Source: Gammaproteobacteria bacterium (GTDB lineage Bacteria; Pseudomonadota; Gammaproteobacteria; Arenicellales; UBA868). Taken from it: a DNA stretch of 53,377 nt. Below, one piece after another: positions 37,674 to 46,227 of the stretch. Where the stretch lies: NCBI GenBank assembly GCA_014239255.1, contig JAAZZE010000009.1:1-53377 (forward strand), written 5' to 3'. The notes under the pieces are model-generated. The model ran no database searches and was not told the origin of the DNA. It worked only from the letters and a program-made list of their open reading frames with translations. A program made the position numbers and the translations under genes. Position 1 is the stretch's first letter, and every line of letters begins with the position of its first letter.

Positions 37674-38576
37674 TCAACTTGATCGTTGATACAGCCCATC
37701 AAGCGTATTTGACTCCAGAGCTTCGATTTCACCGCTATCTTGCAGATAGAGTATCGCCGCGAAGATTGACCGGCTGGCAGCCCCGTGCAGACGGATATCG
37801 AGCTTCGGGTATAGTTGCTCGACCATATCGACAATCCTCCAGGGACCGGTCTTGAGTAACTGAATGATGTCTTGCATGCGCTCAAGGCGGTGTGCAATCA
37901 ACGCTTGAACGTAATCGTGCGGGGAGTCCAGCGGTGGTCCGTGGGTGGGCCAATAACGAGATTCAGTTCGGTTGCAAAGCAGGGCCAGACTGGCCAGGTA
38001 GTCGGTCATGTTGCCGTCCGGCGGGATAATCACGCTGGTGGACCATGCCATAACGTGATCCCCGCTGAAAAGCGAATCCTGTCCAGGCACAGCAAAACAC
38101 ATGTGGTTGCTGGTATGGCCAGGGGTATGGATACACTCGATCTCATAGTCGCCCACAGTCAGACATTCCCCATGCTTTAAAAAGTTATCAGGCGTAAACA
38201 GGGTATCGACCCCTTCTTCGATAGCGCTATCATCATGTTCAATGCCACCAGCGTGTGGGCCGAAGGCGTAGGTAGGTGCATCGCAGGCGGCTTGCAGCAG
38301 CCTGGCTCCCGGGGAGTGATCCCGGTGGCAATGCGTCACCAGGATATGACTGATGGTCTCCGAAGAGAGGCTGCTGACAAGGGTATCGATATGATCTGGA
38401 TCGTCTGGACCTGGATCAATAACTGCCACTTGGCCTTGGCCGATGATATAGGTGCCGGTGCCGTGATAGGTAAATGCCCCTGCATTTCTCGCAGTTAACC
38501 TGCGAATATTGGGTGCAACTATCTCAATTTCGCCATAGCGAAACTGGTGGTCTTGGATAAAAGGAATCTCTGGCAC
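37674..38576 (-). CDS. MBL-fold metallo-hydrolase, LACTB2/glyoxalase II-like
   Basis: Protein of 300 aa with a metallo-beta-lactamase fold: AVIDPGPDDPDHI (about 51-63), the metal motif THCHRDHSPG (HxHxDH, about 81-90), later His in HTPGHTSNHMCF and an Asp in FSGDHVMAW, and a C-terminal winged-helix-like segment (about 235-300) of the LACTB2 type. The start is GTG at 38576, ten bases after the bpt stop. The hydrolysed substrate is unknown; human LACTB2 is an endoribonuclease, but bacterial members vary. It is the last gene of the aat-bpt operon. Confidence 0.85.
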   Translation of the reverse strand: MPEIPFIQDHQFRYGEIEIVAPNIRRLTARNAGAFTYHGTGTYIIGQGQVAVIDPGPDDPDHIDTLVSSLSSETISHILVTHCHRDHSPGARLLQAACDAPTYAFGPHAGGIEHDDSAIEEGVDTLFTPDNFLKHGECLTVGDYEIECIHTPGHTSNHMCFAVPGQDSLFSGDHVMAWSTSVIIPPDGNMTDYLASLALLCNRTESRYWPTHGPPLDSPHDYVQALIAHRLERMQDIIQLLKTGPWRIVDMVEQLYPKLDIRLHGAASRSIFAAILYLQDSGEIEALESNTLDGLYQRSS

Positions 38577-38586
38577 GACTTAGCGT

Positions 38587-39303
38587 TCAGGAGACATGAG
38601 CCCAGGTTATGGTCGTCGAGTTGAAAGCTTCCAGCGGCCTGAACCGGGCCTTGTAGGTCATTTTCTCGCAGTCGGGGATCCAGTAGCCCAGGTACAGCCA
38701 GTTGTATTCGACCGAGCGGGTCAATTCAATCTGATGCAGTATCGCCAGGGTCCCTGGGCTACGTCGAGCCTGGGTAGGATCAAAGAAGGTATAGACTGCC
38801 GAGAGGCCATCTGCGACATGATCCAGTACAGAAACTGCGAGTAGACGGCGGCCAATACGTAGTTCGATCATGAAAGTTTCGACCTGTGAGCGAGCCAGGA
38901 ACTGCTGATATTTCTCTGGGTCAGGGTCGTCCATGCTGTCGCCGTGATGTCTTTGGGACTGGTAGGCTCGGTACAGGGCAAAGTGCTCTTCACGAAAGCC
39001 CAGAGAGCACAGTTCCATCGCGACGTCACTGTTACGCGTCTGGATACGGCGGAAAGATCTTCCTGGAACAAAATCATTGACTTGAATGCGTACCGACTGG
39101 CACTGGCGACAGGTTGGGCAGTGCGGGCGATAATACACAGCGCCGTTACGCCGGAAGCCATTCCGTATCAGTTTGTCGTACATCGCCGGTGTTACCTCGA
39201 ACTGGGGATCGATAAGCAGGTTTGCCGCAGTCTCACCTTGTAGATAAGGGCATGAGTGTGGTGTGGATTGATACAGGTCTGGTGCTGATTGTTGACGGGT
39301 CAT
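38587..39303 (-). CDS. bpt: Aspartate/glutamate leucyltransferase (arginyltransferase family)
   Basis: Transfers Leu from leucyl-tRNA to N-terminal Asp/Glu, creating a bacterial N-degron. The 238-aa protein shows the N-terminal HSCPYL and CPTCRQCQSVRI motifs (Cys pairs) and the GNAT-like C-terminal domain with YWIPDCEKMTYKARFRPLE. The track start at 39336 overlaps aat by 37 bases; the ATG at 39303 overlaps the aat stop as ATGA, the better choice. Together with aat it supplies both primary-degron transferases of the ClpS/ClpA pathway. Confidence 0.92.
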   Translation of the reverse strand: MTRQQSAPDLYQSTPHSCPYLQGETAANLLIDPQFEVTPAMYDKLIRNGFRRNGAVYYRPHCPTCRQCQSVRIQVNDFVPGRSFRRIQTRNSDVAMELCSLGFREEHFALYRAYQSQRHHGDSMDDPDPEKYQQFLARSQVETFMIELRIGRRLLAVSVLDHVADGLSAVYTFFDPTQARRSPGTLAILHQIELTRSVEYNWLYLGYWIPDCEKMTYKARFRPLEAFNSTTITWAHVS

Positions 39304-40007
39304 GCCAACTGTCCCCCCTGTTTTTCTAACTGCCAAGTCTCAGTACTTGTATGGGCATTTACGGCTTGAGCTAGCTGTTGCGCAAACTGTCGCCGGGGCA
39401 GACTCTCGGCACCGAGTGACTCGAGATGTGGTGATGCCACCTGACAGTCGATAAAGTGATAACCCTGCGTTGCAAGCAGCGATGTCAAGCCAATCAGAGC
39501 TGCCTTGGATGCGTCGGTGGTTTGGCTGAACATACTCTCGCCAAAAAACGCTTTGCCGATTGCTATCCCGTAGAGACCGCCAACGAGTTTGGAGCCTTGC
39601 CACGTCTCGATGCTGTGCGCGTATCCCAGCTGGTGAAGCGTGGTATAGGCTTGCTCCATGTCGGATGTAATCCAGGTGCCGGATTGTCCATTGCGGGGTT
39701 GAGTGCACTGCCGGATGACGCCAGCAAAATAGCGATCAGCAGTGATGACGAAGCCTCGTTGGCGAAGACTCCTTCGCAGACTGCGGGAGATCCGGGCTTG
39801 TTGTGGGTACAGGATGGCTCTGGGATTCGGTGACCACCACAGTATCGGCTGTCCGGCGCTGTACCAGGGGAAGATTCCCTGTCGGTAGGCACTCAGTATT
39901 CGTTCAGGATTAAGATCGCCACCGATGGCAAGCAAGCCCTCGGTGGAGGCGGTCTCCAGAGGAGGGAAGGAATATTTCTCGGGGGGGCGGGTCATTGTGT
40001 GAATCAT
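39300..40007 (-). CDS. aat: Leucyl/phenylalanyl-tRNA--protein transferase
   Basis: Adds Leu or Phe to proteins with N-terminal Lys/Arg for ClpAPS degradation. The 235 aa (ATG at 40007) contain FPPLETASTEGLLAIGGDL, YRQGIFPWYSAGQPILWWSPNPRAI, GLYGIAIGKAFFGESMFS and FIDCQVASPHLESLGAE, the family core in order. The track start at 40121 adds 38 residues that enter the neighbouring gene; an ATG at 39995 is a third option. clpS, clpA and infA, frequent neighbours in other gammaproteobacteria, are not in this window. Confidence 0.94.
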   Translation of the reverse strand: MIHTMTRPPEKYSFPPLETASTEGLLAIGGDLNPERILSAYRQGIFPWYSAGQPILWWSPNPRAILYPQQARISRSLRRSLRQRGFVITADRYFAGVIRQCTQPRNGQSGTWITSDMEQAYTTLHQLGYAHSIETWQGSKLVGGLYGIAIGKAFFGESMFSQTTDASKAALIGLTSLLATQGYHFIDCQVASPHLESLGAESLPRRQFAQQLAQAVNAHTSTETWQLEKQGGQLA

Positions 40008-40023
40008 TCTAGCACTCGCGAAT

Positions 40024-41235
40024 TCAGGGATTGTGCTTGCGAAATGGTGTATGGGCGTGAAGGACACCGGTATATTCTGCGAGTTGTGAACTTTCCTCAA
40101 TCGTGTATCTCCCGATTGCATCGTGAAACCCCTGATGGGCCAGCCAGTGTGCTGACAGGGTGATTTCAGGCGTGAGTCCCCGGCTCAACTTATGTTCACC
40201 CTGAGCACCGGCCTCGAATCGGCTGAGACCATGTTTAATGCAGTACTCGATCGGGGCGTAATAGCAGACTTCAAAATGCAGATCCGGCACCTGCTCGAGC
40301 GCCCCCCAGTAGCGACCAAACAGGGCAGTTTTGCCGCGGATGAAGAATGCACAAGCAATATCTTGTCCGTTGCGTGTTGCCCGCAATAGCTGTACTGAGT
40401 CGGGAAGTTCCCGCGCGAGTTGCGCAAAAAATTCGCGACTCAGGTAGGCGTACGATCCATGCTCAGCGATGGTATTGGTGTAGCAGGCCGTCAGGAAGTC
40501 CAGGTGACTGGAATTCAACTGGTTACCTTGTAGCCAATGCAAAGTGATCTCCTGCTCACGAACACGACGGCGTTCGCGTAGGATATTTTTTCGTTTTTTT
40601 GAGGACAACTTTTGTAAAAAGTCGTCAAAATCGTGGTAGCCATCATTGCGCCAGTGAAACTGGTGACTCTCGCGACGAACGAAGCCGTTGGCCGTGAGTT
40701 GTGAGAGATCCGAATCGGTGCAGAAAAGACAATGCACAGACGATGCCCCCAGTTGCGTGGCGATCTGCGGCAGCGCCCCGGCAATTATGCTGTGGGTCGA
40801 TGCGTTTTCAAATTCTGGATGGTGTAACAGTCGATTGCCGCTCACCGGTGTGAACGGTACGGCCACAAGTAACTTTGGGTAATACTTAAGGCCCGCGCGC
40901 TGGTAAGCATTGGCCCAGGCCCAGTCAAAGATAAACTCGCCGTAAGAGTGATGCTTAAGATAACAGGGTGCACCGCCGACTAAGGTGTCACCGATGTGTA
41001 CCGTGATGTGGCACGGCGTCCATCCAGTGGTTGTGGTACAACTGCCGCTGTGTTCCAGCGCCTCAAGGAATTCGTGACGCAGGCTGGGGGCATCTTCCGG
41101 AACCAGAGCGTTCCACTGGGAGCGGGGGATCTGATCCATGGCTGCGTGTGTTGTGATGCGGGCCTCAAGCCCCTTATCATTGCCCCCCGCCTCCTTTTTG
41201 GCATCTGACTTAACTGGTTTCTTAATATCTGCCAA
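40024..41235 (-). CDS. GNAT-fold protein of the DUF482/FemAB-like family
   Basis: About 403 aa, matching the family annotated as peptidoglycan-biosynthesis-like GNAT proteins (PF04339). Visible family stretches are YCHITVH-type strands, YGEFIFDWAWANAYQRAG (about 98-115), LSSKKRKNILRERRRV (basic helix), and FEAGAQGEHKLSRGL near the C-terminus. The track start is a TTG at 41256. A second TTG at 41235 has GGGGAG at good spacing and coincides with the nadE ATG on the other strand. The first in-frame ATG (about 41139) would remove part of the conserved N-terminus (ITTHAAMDQIPRSQW). The cellular function is not established. Confidence 0.8.
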   Translation of the reverse strand: MADIKKPVKSDAKKEAGGNDKGLEARITTHAAMDQIPRSQWNALVPEDAPSLRHEFLEALEHSGSCTTTTGWTPCHITVHIGDTLVGGAPCYLKHHSYGEFIFDWAWANAYQRAGLKYYPKLLVAVPFTPVSGNRLLHHPEFENASTHSIIAGALPQIATQLGASSVHCLFCTDSDLSQLTANGFVRRESHQFHWRNDGYHDFDDFLQKLSSKKRKNILRERRRVREQEITLHWLQGNQLNSSHLDFLTACYTNTIAEHGSYAYLSREFFAQLARELPDSVQLLRATRNGQDIACAFFIRGKTALFGRYWGALEQVPDLHFEVCYYAPIEYCIKHGLSRFEAGAQGEHKLSRGLTPEITLSAHWLAHQGFHDAIGRYTIEESSQLAEYTGVLHAHTPFRKHNP

Positions 41236-42848
41236 TGAAGCATCTCCCCGTAGCAATTGCGCAATTGAATTTTACCGTTGGTGATGTAGACCGCAATGTA
41301 GATAAGATGCTCGCGGCCTGCAACAAGGCACGCACCGAGCTTGCCTGCAAAGTGGTGGTATTTCCGGAGCTGGCGGTGACTGGCTACCCGCCTGAGGACT
41401 TGTTGTTTCGCTCGGATTTTCTGGATAGAGCGGACCGGGGATTGGCCCGACTGCTGGCCGGAGTTGGCGATATTTGTGTTGTTGTCGGACACCCGTTTCG
41501 CGAGGATGGAAAACTCTATAACGCGGCTTCAGTGGTTGAGTCGGGGCAAGTGCGTGCCCGATATTTCAAGCAAAAACTGCCCAACTACGGAGTCTTCGAC
41601 GAAAAGCGCTATTTTTCTCCTGGTAGTGGCGCATTGGTGATTGATATTGATGGGTTCGCAGTTGGGCTGACAGTTTGTGAAGATGTCTGGCATCAACGAC
41701 CAGTTGCGGATTGTGTGGCAGCCGGGGCCGAAGTGATATTCAATCTCAACGCCTCACCCTTCAATGTACATAAGGCCCGCGAACGTGAAGAACAGGTTGT
41801 TACTGGGCGATCACGGGAGGTCGCAGTACCGATTGTTTATGTCAATATGGTTGGTGGACAAGACGAATTGGTATTCGACGGCGGCTCTTTTGCCTGTGAT
41901 GCGACTGGCCAGGTTGTTCATCGAAGTACTTTTTTTTCTGAGGATCTGGCGCGTATTGATATCTATCAGGGCGACATATGCAGTAGCCGTGAACTGGCAT
42001 CATTACCGGGTCACGAGGAAAGTGTCTACGAAGCTTTGCTGATTGGGTTGCGTGACTATGTAACCAAAAACGGGTTTGACGGCGTGGTATTGGGATTATC
42101 GGGTGGGATCGATTCAGCCCTGACACTTGCGGTGGCTGCAGATGCGTTGGGCCCGGACAAGGTGCAAGCGGTACTCATGCCCTCGCGCTACACCCGGGAC
42201 ATGAGTCTTGCTGATGCAAAGGCGCAGGCACAGGCATTAGCTGTTACATACCAGGTGATACCTATTGAGTCGTTGGTAGAAGCGTATCGCACACAACTTG
42301 AGCCGCTGTTTAGGGGGTTACCTGCCGATACCACCGAGGAGAATTTGCAGGCCAGAATTCGCGGTAACCTGCTGATGGCAATTTCCAACAAGACTGGTTG
42401 CCTGGTATTGACCACCGGTAATAAGAGTGAAATGGCCGTTGGTTACGCCACCTTGTATGGCGATATGGCGGGCGGCTTTGCCCTTATCAAGGATGTTCCT
42501 AAAACCTTAGTCTACCAACTCGCCCGCTACCGCAATCGCAGCAATGTCGTGATTCCCGAGCGCGTCATTACTCGGCCGCCGTCAGCAGAATTGGCCGAAG
42601 ACCAGGCTGATACCGACAGTTTGCCGCCCTACGAAGTCCTTGACCCCATACTTGAGGATTTCATTGAACATGATCGCTCAATCGAGGAAATTGCAGCCAA
42701 GGGTTTCGACCTGCAAATCGTGTCTCGGGTTTCGCAAATGGTGCTGCGCAACGAGTACAAGCGGCGCCAGGCACCACCTGGCGTACGTATCACCCGGCGC
42801 GCTTTTGGTCGGGATCGACGTTATCCGATTACCTCAGGGTTTAGTTGA
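41235..42848 (+). CDS. nadE: Glutamine-dependent NAD+ synthetase
   Basis: Final step of NAD synthesis, 537 aa in two domains. The N-terminal nitrilase-type glutaminase has catalytic Glu in VFPELAVTGYPPEDL, Lys in KQKLPNYGVFDEKRYF and Cys in GLTVCEDVWH. The C-terminal synthetase (from about 265) has the PP-loop LGLSGGIDSALTLAVA and GNKSEMAVGYATLYGDMAGG. The ATG at 41235 overlaps on the opposite strand with the likely TTG start of the DUF482 gene. Its last 8 bases overlap the 3' end of bamD. nadC, another NAD gene, lies 4 kb downstream. Confidence 0.97.
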   Translation: MKHLPVAIAQLNFTVGDVDRNVDKMLAACNKARTELACKVVVFPELAVTGYPPEDLLFRSDFLDRADRGLARLLAGVGDICVVVGHPFREDGKLYNAASVVESGQVRARYFKQKLPNYGVFDEKRYFSPGSGALVIDIDGFAVGLTVCEDVWHQRPVADCVAAGAEVIFNLNASPFNVHKAREREEQVVTGRSREVAVPIVYVNMVGGQDELVFDGGSFACDATGQVVHRSTFFSEDLARIDIYQGDICSSRELASLPGHEESVYEALLIGLRDYVTKNGFDGVVLGLSGGIDSALTLAVAADALGPDKVQAVLMPSRYTRDMSLADAKAQAQALAVTYQVIPIESLVEAYRTQLEPLFRGLPADTTEENLQARIRGNLLMAISNKTGCLVLTTGNKSEMAVGYATLYGDMAGGFALIKDVPKTLVYQLARYRNRSNVVIPERVITRPPSAELAEDQADTDSLPPYEVLDPILEDFIEHDRSIEEIAAKGFDLQIVSRVSQMVLRNEYKRRQAPPGVRITRRAFGRDRRYPITSGFS

Positions 42849-43599
42849 GGTACTTGCTTTTCGGGTAGTTGAGTTGTAAGACCCGGATGGTATCGTCGTG
42901 TAGTTCAGTCAGTCCCATGCGTTTGTAAGCTTTGACCATCACCCCCAACGCATGTTCGACTGCGGTGGAATTCTGATAGGTTTCCAGTACCGACCGGGCC
43001 CTGTTTACTGCAGCCACGTCTGCACCTAGCGAATAGTAGTAACGGGCAATATCGACGTCGTGCATCGCAAGTACGTTGATGATATACACCAGACGTTTCC
43101 GCGCGTCTGAGGCATATCGACTGTCAGGGAAGCGGCTCACGAGTTCGCGGTAGGCCGCGAATGCTTCGCGCACTGGCCTGATATCGTGGTTAGCAGGACT
43201 TTTTCCAGTGATATCATCAAGCAGACTGTCCGGCGGTTCAAACAACGCAAGGCCTTTCAGGTAGTACGCGTAATCCACATTAGGATGTGTTGGATGCATC
43301 TGTATAAAGCGGTTTGCAGCGACGACTGTTAGGGCAGATTCGTTGTTCTTGAAATGAGCATAAGCGATGTCCAACTGGGCTTGCTCAGCATTACGACCAT
43401 AAGGAAAACGACCTTGCATTTTCTGGTAAGTCGCGATCGCAGCTGGCCAATCACCGGCGGCCAACTGGGTTTGGCCCACCGTGACGAACTGCTCCGCGGT
43501 CCAGTTGGCGGTTTCATCTTTTTCCTCCAGGATCGCACAACCACCGGTGAGTAGCGAACCGATCAGTAAGCAAAGTACGAGGCAGATAGATTGGCGCAT
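42841..43599 (-). CDS. bamD: Outer membrane assembly lipoprotein BamD
   Basis: Essential lipoprotein of the BAM complex. From the ATG at 43599 it is 252 aa: a lipoprotein signal (MRQSICLVLCLLIGSLLTGGC, Cys at about 21) followed by TPR-like repeats (EQFVTVGQTQLAAGDWPAAIAT..., NAEQAQLDIAYAHF, HPNVDYAYYLKGLAL, SRYASDARKRLVYI). The track start at 43647 lies upstream of the predicted promoter, so the shorter form is preferred. It is divergent from rluD, as in E. coli. Confidence 0.95.
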   Translation of the reverse strand: MRQSICLVLCLLIGSLLTGGCAILEEKDETANWTAEQFVTVGQTQLAAGDWPAAIATYQKMQGRFPYGRNAEQAQLDIAYAHFKNNESALTVVAANRFIQMHPTHPNVDYAYYLKGLALFEPPDSLLDDITGKSPANHDIRPVREAFAAYRELVSRFPDSRYASDARKRLVYIINVLAMHDVDIARYYYSLGADVAAVNRARSVLETYQNSTAVEHALGVMVKAYKRMGLTELHDDTIRVLQLNYPKSKYLN

Positions 43600-43627
43600 G
43601 GTTATAGAGACTCGTGGATACACCTCT

Positions 43628-43635
43628 ATTATACT
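43628..43635. promoter_or_regulatory. Overlapping divergent -10 elements of bamD and rluD
   Basis: ATTATACT reads as TATAAT on the minus strand (43633-43628, toward bamD) and TATACT on the plus strand (43630-43635, toward rluD). Clear -35 boxes are not evident. The two start codons are only 65 bases apart, so the promoters must share this segment. Confidence 0.45.
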
Positions 43636-43664
43636 TTCGAGGGCCAACGGCGAAGGCGACAGTT

Positions 43665-44636
43665 ATGGCAGGCGCAAGCGAAAGTGACGAAGTAGTGACT
43701 GGGGTGGTGCCTGACGAGGCGGCCGGTGAGCGCCTCGACAAGGTATTGGCAAAGGTTTTTACGCCTCACTCGCGGTCACAGTTACAGGCCTGGCTCAAGG
43801 AGGGACGGATCACGCTGGCAAATGAGATCCCCTCAGGGCGACTCAGCGTAGCCGGGGGCGAGGTTTTGTGCCTGGAAATGCCACCGCTGACCCAAATTGA
43901 ATGGGTGGCCGAACCTTTGGCGCTTTCGGTAGTACATCAAGATGAGCACATTGTGGTCATCGATAAGCCTTGTGGACTGGTCGTCCATCCGGGGGCGGGT
44001 AACCGAGCCGGTACACTGGCGAACGCCATTTTGCACCAATTTCCTGCTGCCGCGACTCTGCCGCGGGCTGGCATTGTCCATCGCCTGGACAAAGACACCA
44101 GCGGGTTGTTGGTCGTGGCACTTACCGAACTTGCCCGTGGCGAGTTGATCCGGGGGCTCGAGACGCACGCCATCGGCCGGGAGTACCTCGCAGTGGTGAA
44201 TGGTCGTCCGATATCCGGCGGTACCGTGGAAGCACCGATCGGCCGACACCCCCGCAACCGGTTGAAAATGGCAGTTACCAGCAAAGGTCGTCCCGCAGTC
44301 ACCCATTATCGGTTGAGCCAGCGTTTTCGATCGCACACCCTATTAAAGTTACAGTTACAAACAGGCCGAACCCACCAGATCCGTGTGCACATGGCCCATC
44401 TGGGATTTCCACTGGTGGGTGACCCGGTCTACGGCGGTCGTTTCCAGTTGCCGCCCAGATCCAGCCCGCAGCTGATCGCTGCCCTGCAGGGTTTTAAGCG
44501 TCAGGCATTGCATGCGGCAGTTCTTGAGCTGGCGCATCCTGCGACCGGTAAATCTCTTCGTTGGGAAAGCGTAATTCCATCGGATTTCGTGGCGCTGATC
44601 GATGCGTTGAGTATCGACGCTGCGATCGAGACATGA
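43665..44636 (+). CDS. rluD: 23S rRNA pseudouridine(1911/1915/1917) synthase RluD
   Basis: Isomerises three uridines in helix 69 of 23S rRNA. The 323-aa protein (ATG at 43665) has an N-terminal S4 RNA-binding domain (GERLDKVLAKVFTPHSRSQLQAWLKEGRITLANE) and the catalytic motif GIVHRLDKDTSGLLVVA, with the catalytic Asp following RL. Later motifs QTGRTHQIRVHMAHLGFPLVGDPVYGG confirm the RluA/RluD type. The track start at 43614 crosses the predicted promoter and is rejected. Its stop overlaps the pgeF ATG as ATGA. Confidence 0.96.
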   Translation: MAGASESDEVVTGVVPDEAAGERLDKVLAKVFTPHSRSQLQAWLKEGRITLANEIPSGRLSVAGGEVLCLEMPPLTQIEWVAEPLALSVVHQDEHIVVIDKPCGLVVHPGAGNRAGTLANAILHQFPAAATLPRAGIVHRLDKDTSGLLVVALTELARGELIRGLETHAIGREYLAVVNGRPISGGTVEAPIGRHPRNRLKMAVTSKGRPAVTHYRLSQRFRSHTLLKLQLQTGRTHQIRVHMAHLGFPLVGDPVYGGRFQLPPRSSPQLIAALQGFKRQALHAAVLELAHPATGKSLRWESVIPSDFVALIDALSIDAAIET

Positions 44637-45388
44637 ACGTTGCCACAATCGCGTCGGTAGCTCCACACTGGCCGGCGCCCGAACATGTCCGGGCGCTGAC
44701 AACCGAGCGCAGCGCAAGTCAGCCCGAGGGCCCCTACAGCGGGTTTAATTTGGGTGATCATGTTGGAGATAATCCAGGTCGGGTTGTGGCCAACCGATTA
44801 TCCCTGGTGCAACAATTGAGGCTCGTAGGACAACCGCGATGGCTGACTCAAGTTCATGGTGCAAGAGTATGTGAATTGGATGGGCCAGGGGAGGGGCCTG
44901 TTGCAGATGGCAGCTTTACGACTCGGGCCGGGGCAGGGGTAATTTGCGCCGTACTCAGCGCGGACTGTGCGCCAGTATTTCTCAGCGACCGTAAAGGTAG
45001 TTTTGTTGGCCTCTTACATGCCGGGTGGCGTGGTGTTATCGCTGGCGTGATTGAGCAGGGGATTGCTCAGGTACCGGCCGAGCCTCAGGACATCATCGCC
45101 TGGGTTGGGCCCAGCATCAGCCAGCGCGCCTTTGAGGTGGGGGACGAAGTCCGAGAACAGTTTCTGACAGCAGATCCGGTGGATCAGCAATATTTTGCCC
45201 GCAAGGGTAATCGGTACATGGCTGATCTGCCGGGCTTAGTGCTGGCCCGGCTCAGACGCTGCGAGATTGCTTTCGCTGCAGCCAGTGATTGCTGCACTTA
45301 TGCTGAGCCTAGGCGATGGTTTTCACATCGGCGTCAGGGTCGTTGCGGGCGTATGGCATCTTTGATCTGGCTGGCCGAGGAGCCCTGA
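44633..45388 (+). CDS. pgeF: Laccase-domain protein, purine nucleoside phosphorylase/YfiH (PgeF) family
   Basis: A 251-aa DUF152 protein. Family members cleave mis-incorporated L-Ser from peptidoglycan precursors (PgeF) or act on purine nucleosides. Metal ligands are visible: His in LTQVHGARV, Cys in LSADCAPVFL, His in GLLHAGWRG. WVGPSISQRAFEVG and the C-terminal SDCCTYAEPRRWFSHRRQG are family signatures. The ATG at 44633 overlaps the rluD stop. A strong terminator follows 24 bases after the stop, so the usual rluD-pgeF-clpB linkage is cut here. Confidence 0.93.
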   Translation: MNVATIASVAPHWPAPEHVRALTTERSASQPEGPYSGFNLGDHVGDNPGRVVANRLSLVQQLRLVGQPRWLTQVHGARVCELDGPGEGPVADGSFTTRAGAGVICAVLSADCAPVFLSDRKGSFVGLLHAGWRGVIAGVIEQGIAQVPAEPQDIIAWVGPSISQRAFEVGDEVREQFLTADPVDQQYFARKGNRYMADLPGLVLARLRRCEIAFAAASDCCTYAEPRRWFSHRRQGRCGRMASLIWLAEEP

Positions 45389-45411
45389 AGCGGGGCAGCC
45401 CAATTTAAGGG

Positions 45412-45440
45412 AAAAAAGCGGGGCATTGCCCCGCTTTTTT
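45412..45440. terminator. Bidirectional intrinsic terminator
   Basis: AAAAAAGCGGGGC-ATT-GCCCCGCTTTTTT: a 13-bp perfect stem flanked by A6 and T6, so it terminates on both strands. It lies between the convergent pgeF (stop 45388) and rhodanese (stop 45457) genes. It is the strongest terminator in the window. Confidence 0.95.
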
Positions 45441-45456
45441 CTGGGATAACAGCGCT

Positions 45457-46110
45457 TTACGGCTTGGCTGTACTTAGGCCAAGAATCTCCCAATCTTGCA
45501 TGCCACCACGATACCACTTGATTTTGTGGGCCGGGTAGCCAAATTTCAGCAGGTTCTTGATGTTGTTGGGCGATTGGCCGCACCACATGCCATTGCAGAA
45601 CATAACCGCTGTCTTCGCATTGGTGAAGTCAAACAGGCCTTCGCTTTCCGTAACGTTGAACACTGCCTGCATAATCTCCGCGATCTCAATTGGGGTAGCA
45701 CCCTTGGCCGGGTTCAAACTAGTCCATGGGATATTGATCGCACTGGGAATAGTGCCTTTGGCAACCCAGTTCGGGGTGCGGGAGTCGACCACGATGATCG
45801 AGGAGTCGCCATCACTCATCATCTTGGCGTAATGGATAATTTCACGCTCGGCGATGGTTTCAACACCCGGGGCCAGAGTCGCTGGCTGGATGCAAAATGG
45901 CGGGCAGGGTCGTGAGGTCTTGCCGAAAGCCGGGTTCACGGTGTTCGCATTATCCTGGGTACGGGTAATGTCGGTCGCCGCGCCATTGTGGTTTACCGAA
46001 ACCGCCATGATGTCGGCAGTGATGCCAACCGGTTTGCCTGCCTGCACAGAGACTGGCAGGGTGAGGATCAGACCCGCTAGGGCGCCGACCAGAGCTTTAG
46101 ACTTGTTCAA
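45457..46110 (-). CDS. Exported rhodanese-like domain protein with CPPFC motif
   Basis: Protein of 217 aa with a signal peptide (about 1-24, ending SVQAGKP), so probably periplasmic. A 75-residue N-terminal region contains SRPCPPFCIQP, two cysteines spaced CPPFC. The rhodanese domain (about 85-215) has DSRTPNWVAKGTIPSAINIPW and an active-site loop MFCNGMWCGQSPNNI with a candidate persulfide Cys. The start is TTG at 46110, supported by AGGAG 6-7 bases upstream. Sulfur-carrier or thiol-redox activity is inferred from the fold. It is preceded by a small Cys-rich gene on the same strand. Confidence 0.85.
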   Translation of the reverse strand: MNKSKALVGALAGLILTLPVSVQAGKPVGITADIMAVSVNHNGAATDITRTQDNANTVNPAFGKTSRPCPPFCIQPATLAPGVETIAEREIIHYAKMMSDGDSSIIVVDSRTPNWVAKGTIPSAINIPWTSLNPAKGATPIEIAEIMQAVFNVTESEGLFDFTNAKTAVMFCNGMWCGQSPNNIKNLLKFGYPAHKIKWYRGGMQDWEILGLSTAKP

Positions 46111-46149
46111 TTGTCTCTCCTATCTTGTCTTTTAGGTTAGGTATGGGAA

Positions 46150-46168
46150 GGGCGCCCCTGGGGTGCCC
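46150..46168. repeat. GC-rich hairpin between the small Cys-rich gene and the rhodanese gene
   Basis: GGGCGCC...GGTGCCC around a CCTGG centre; pairing is complete if one G-T wobble is allowed. It is located 40 bases before the rhodanese TTG and could attenuate or process the shared transcript. There is no T-run on the minus strand directly after it. Confidence 0.45.
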
Positions 46169-46227
46169 ACAGCATTTCGCGCTGAGGCCGCCACCATTTC
46201 CATGACGGTCAGCGGGAAAATTCAAAA

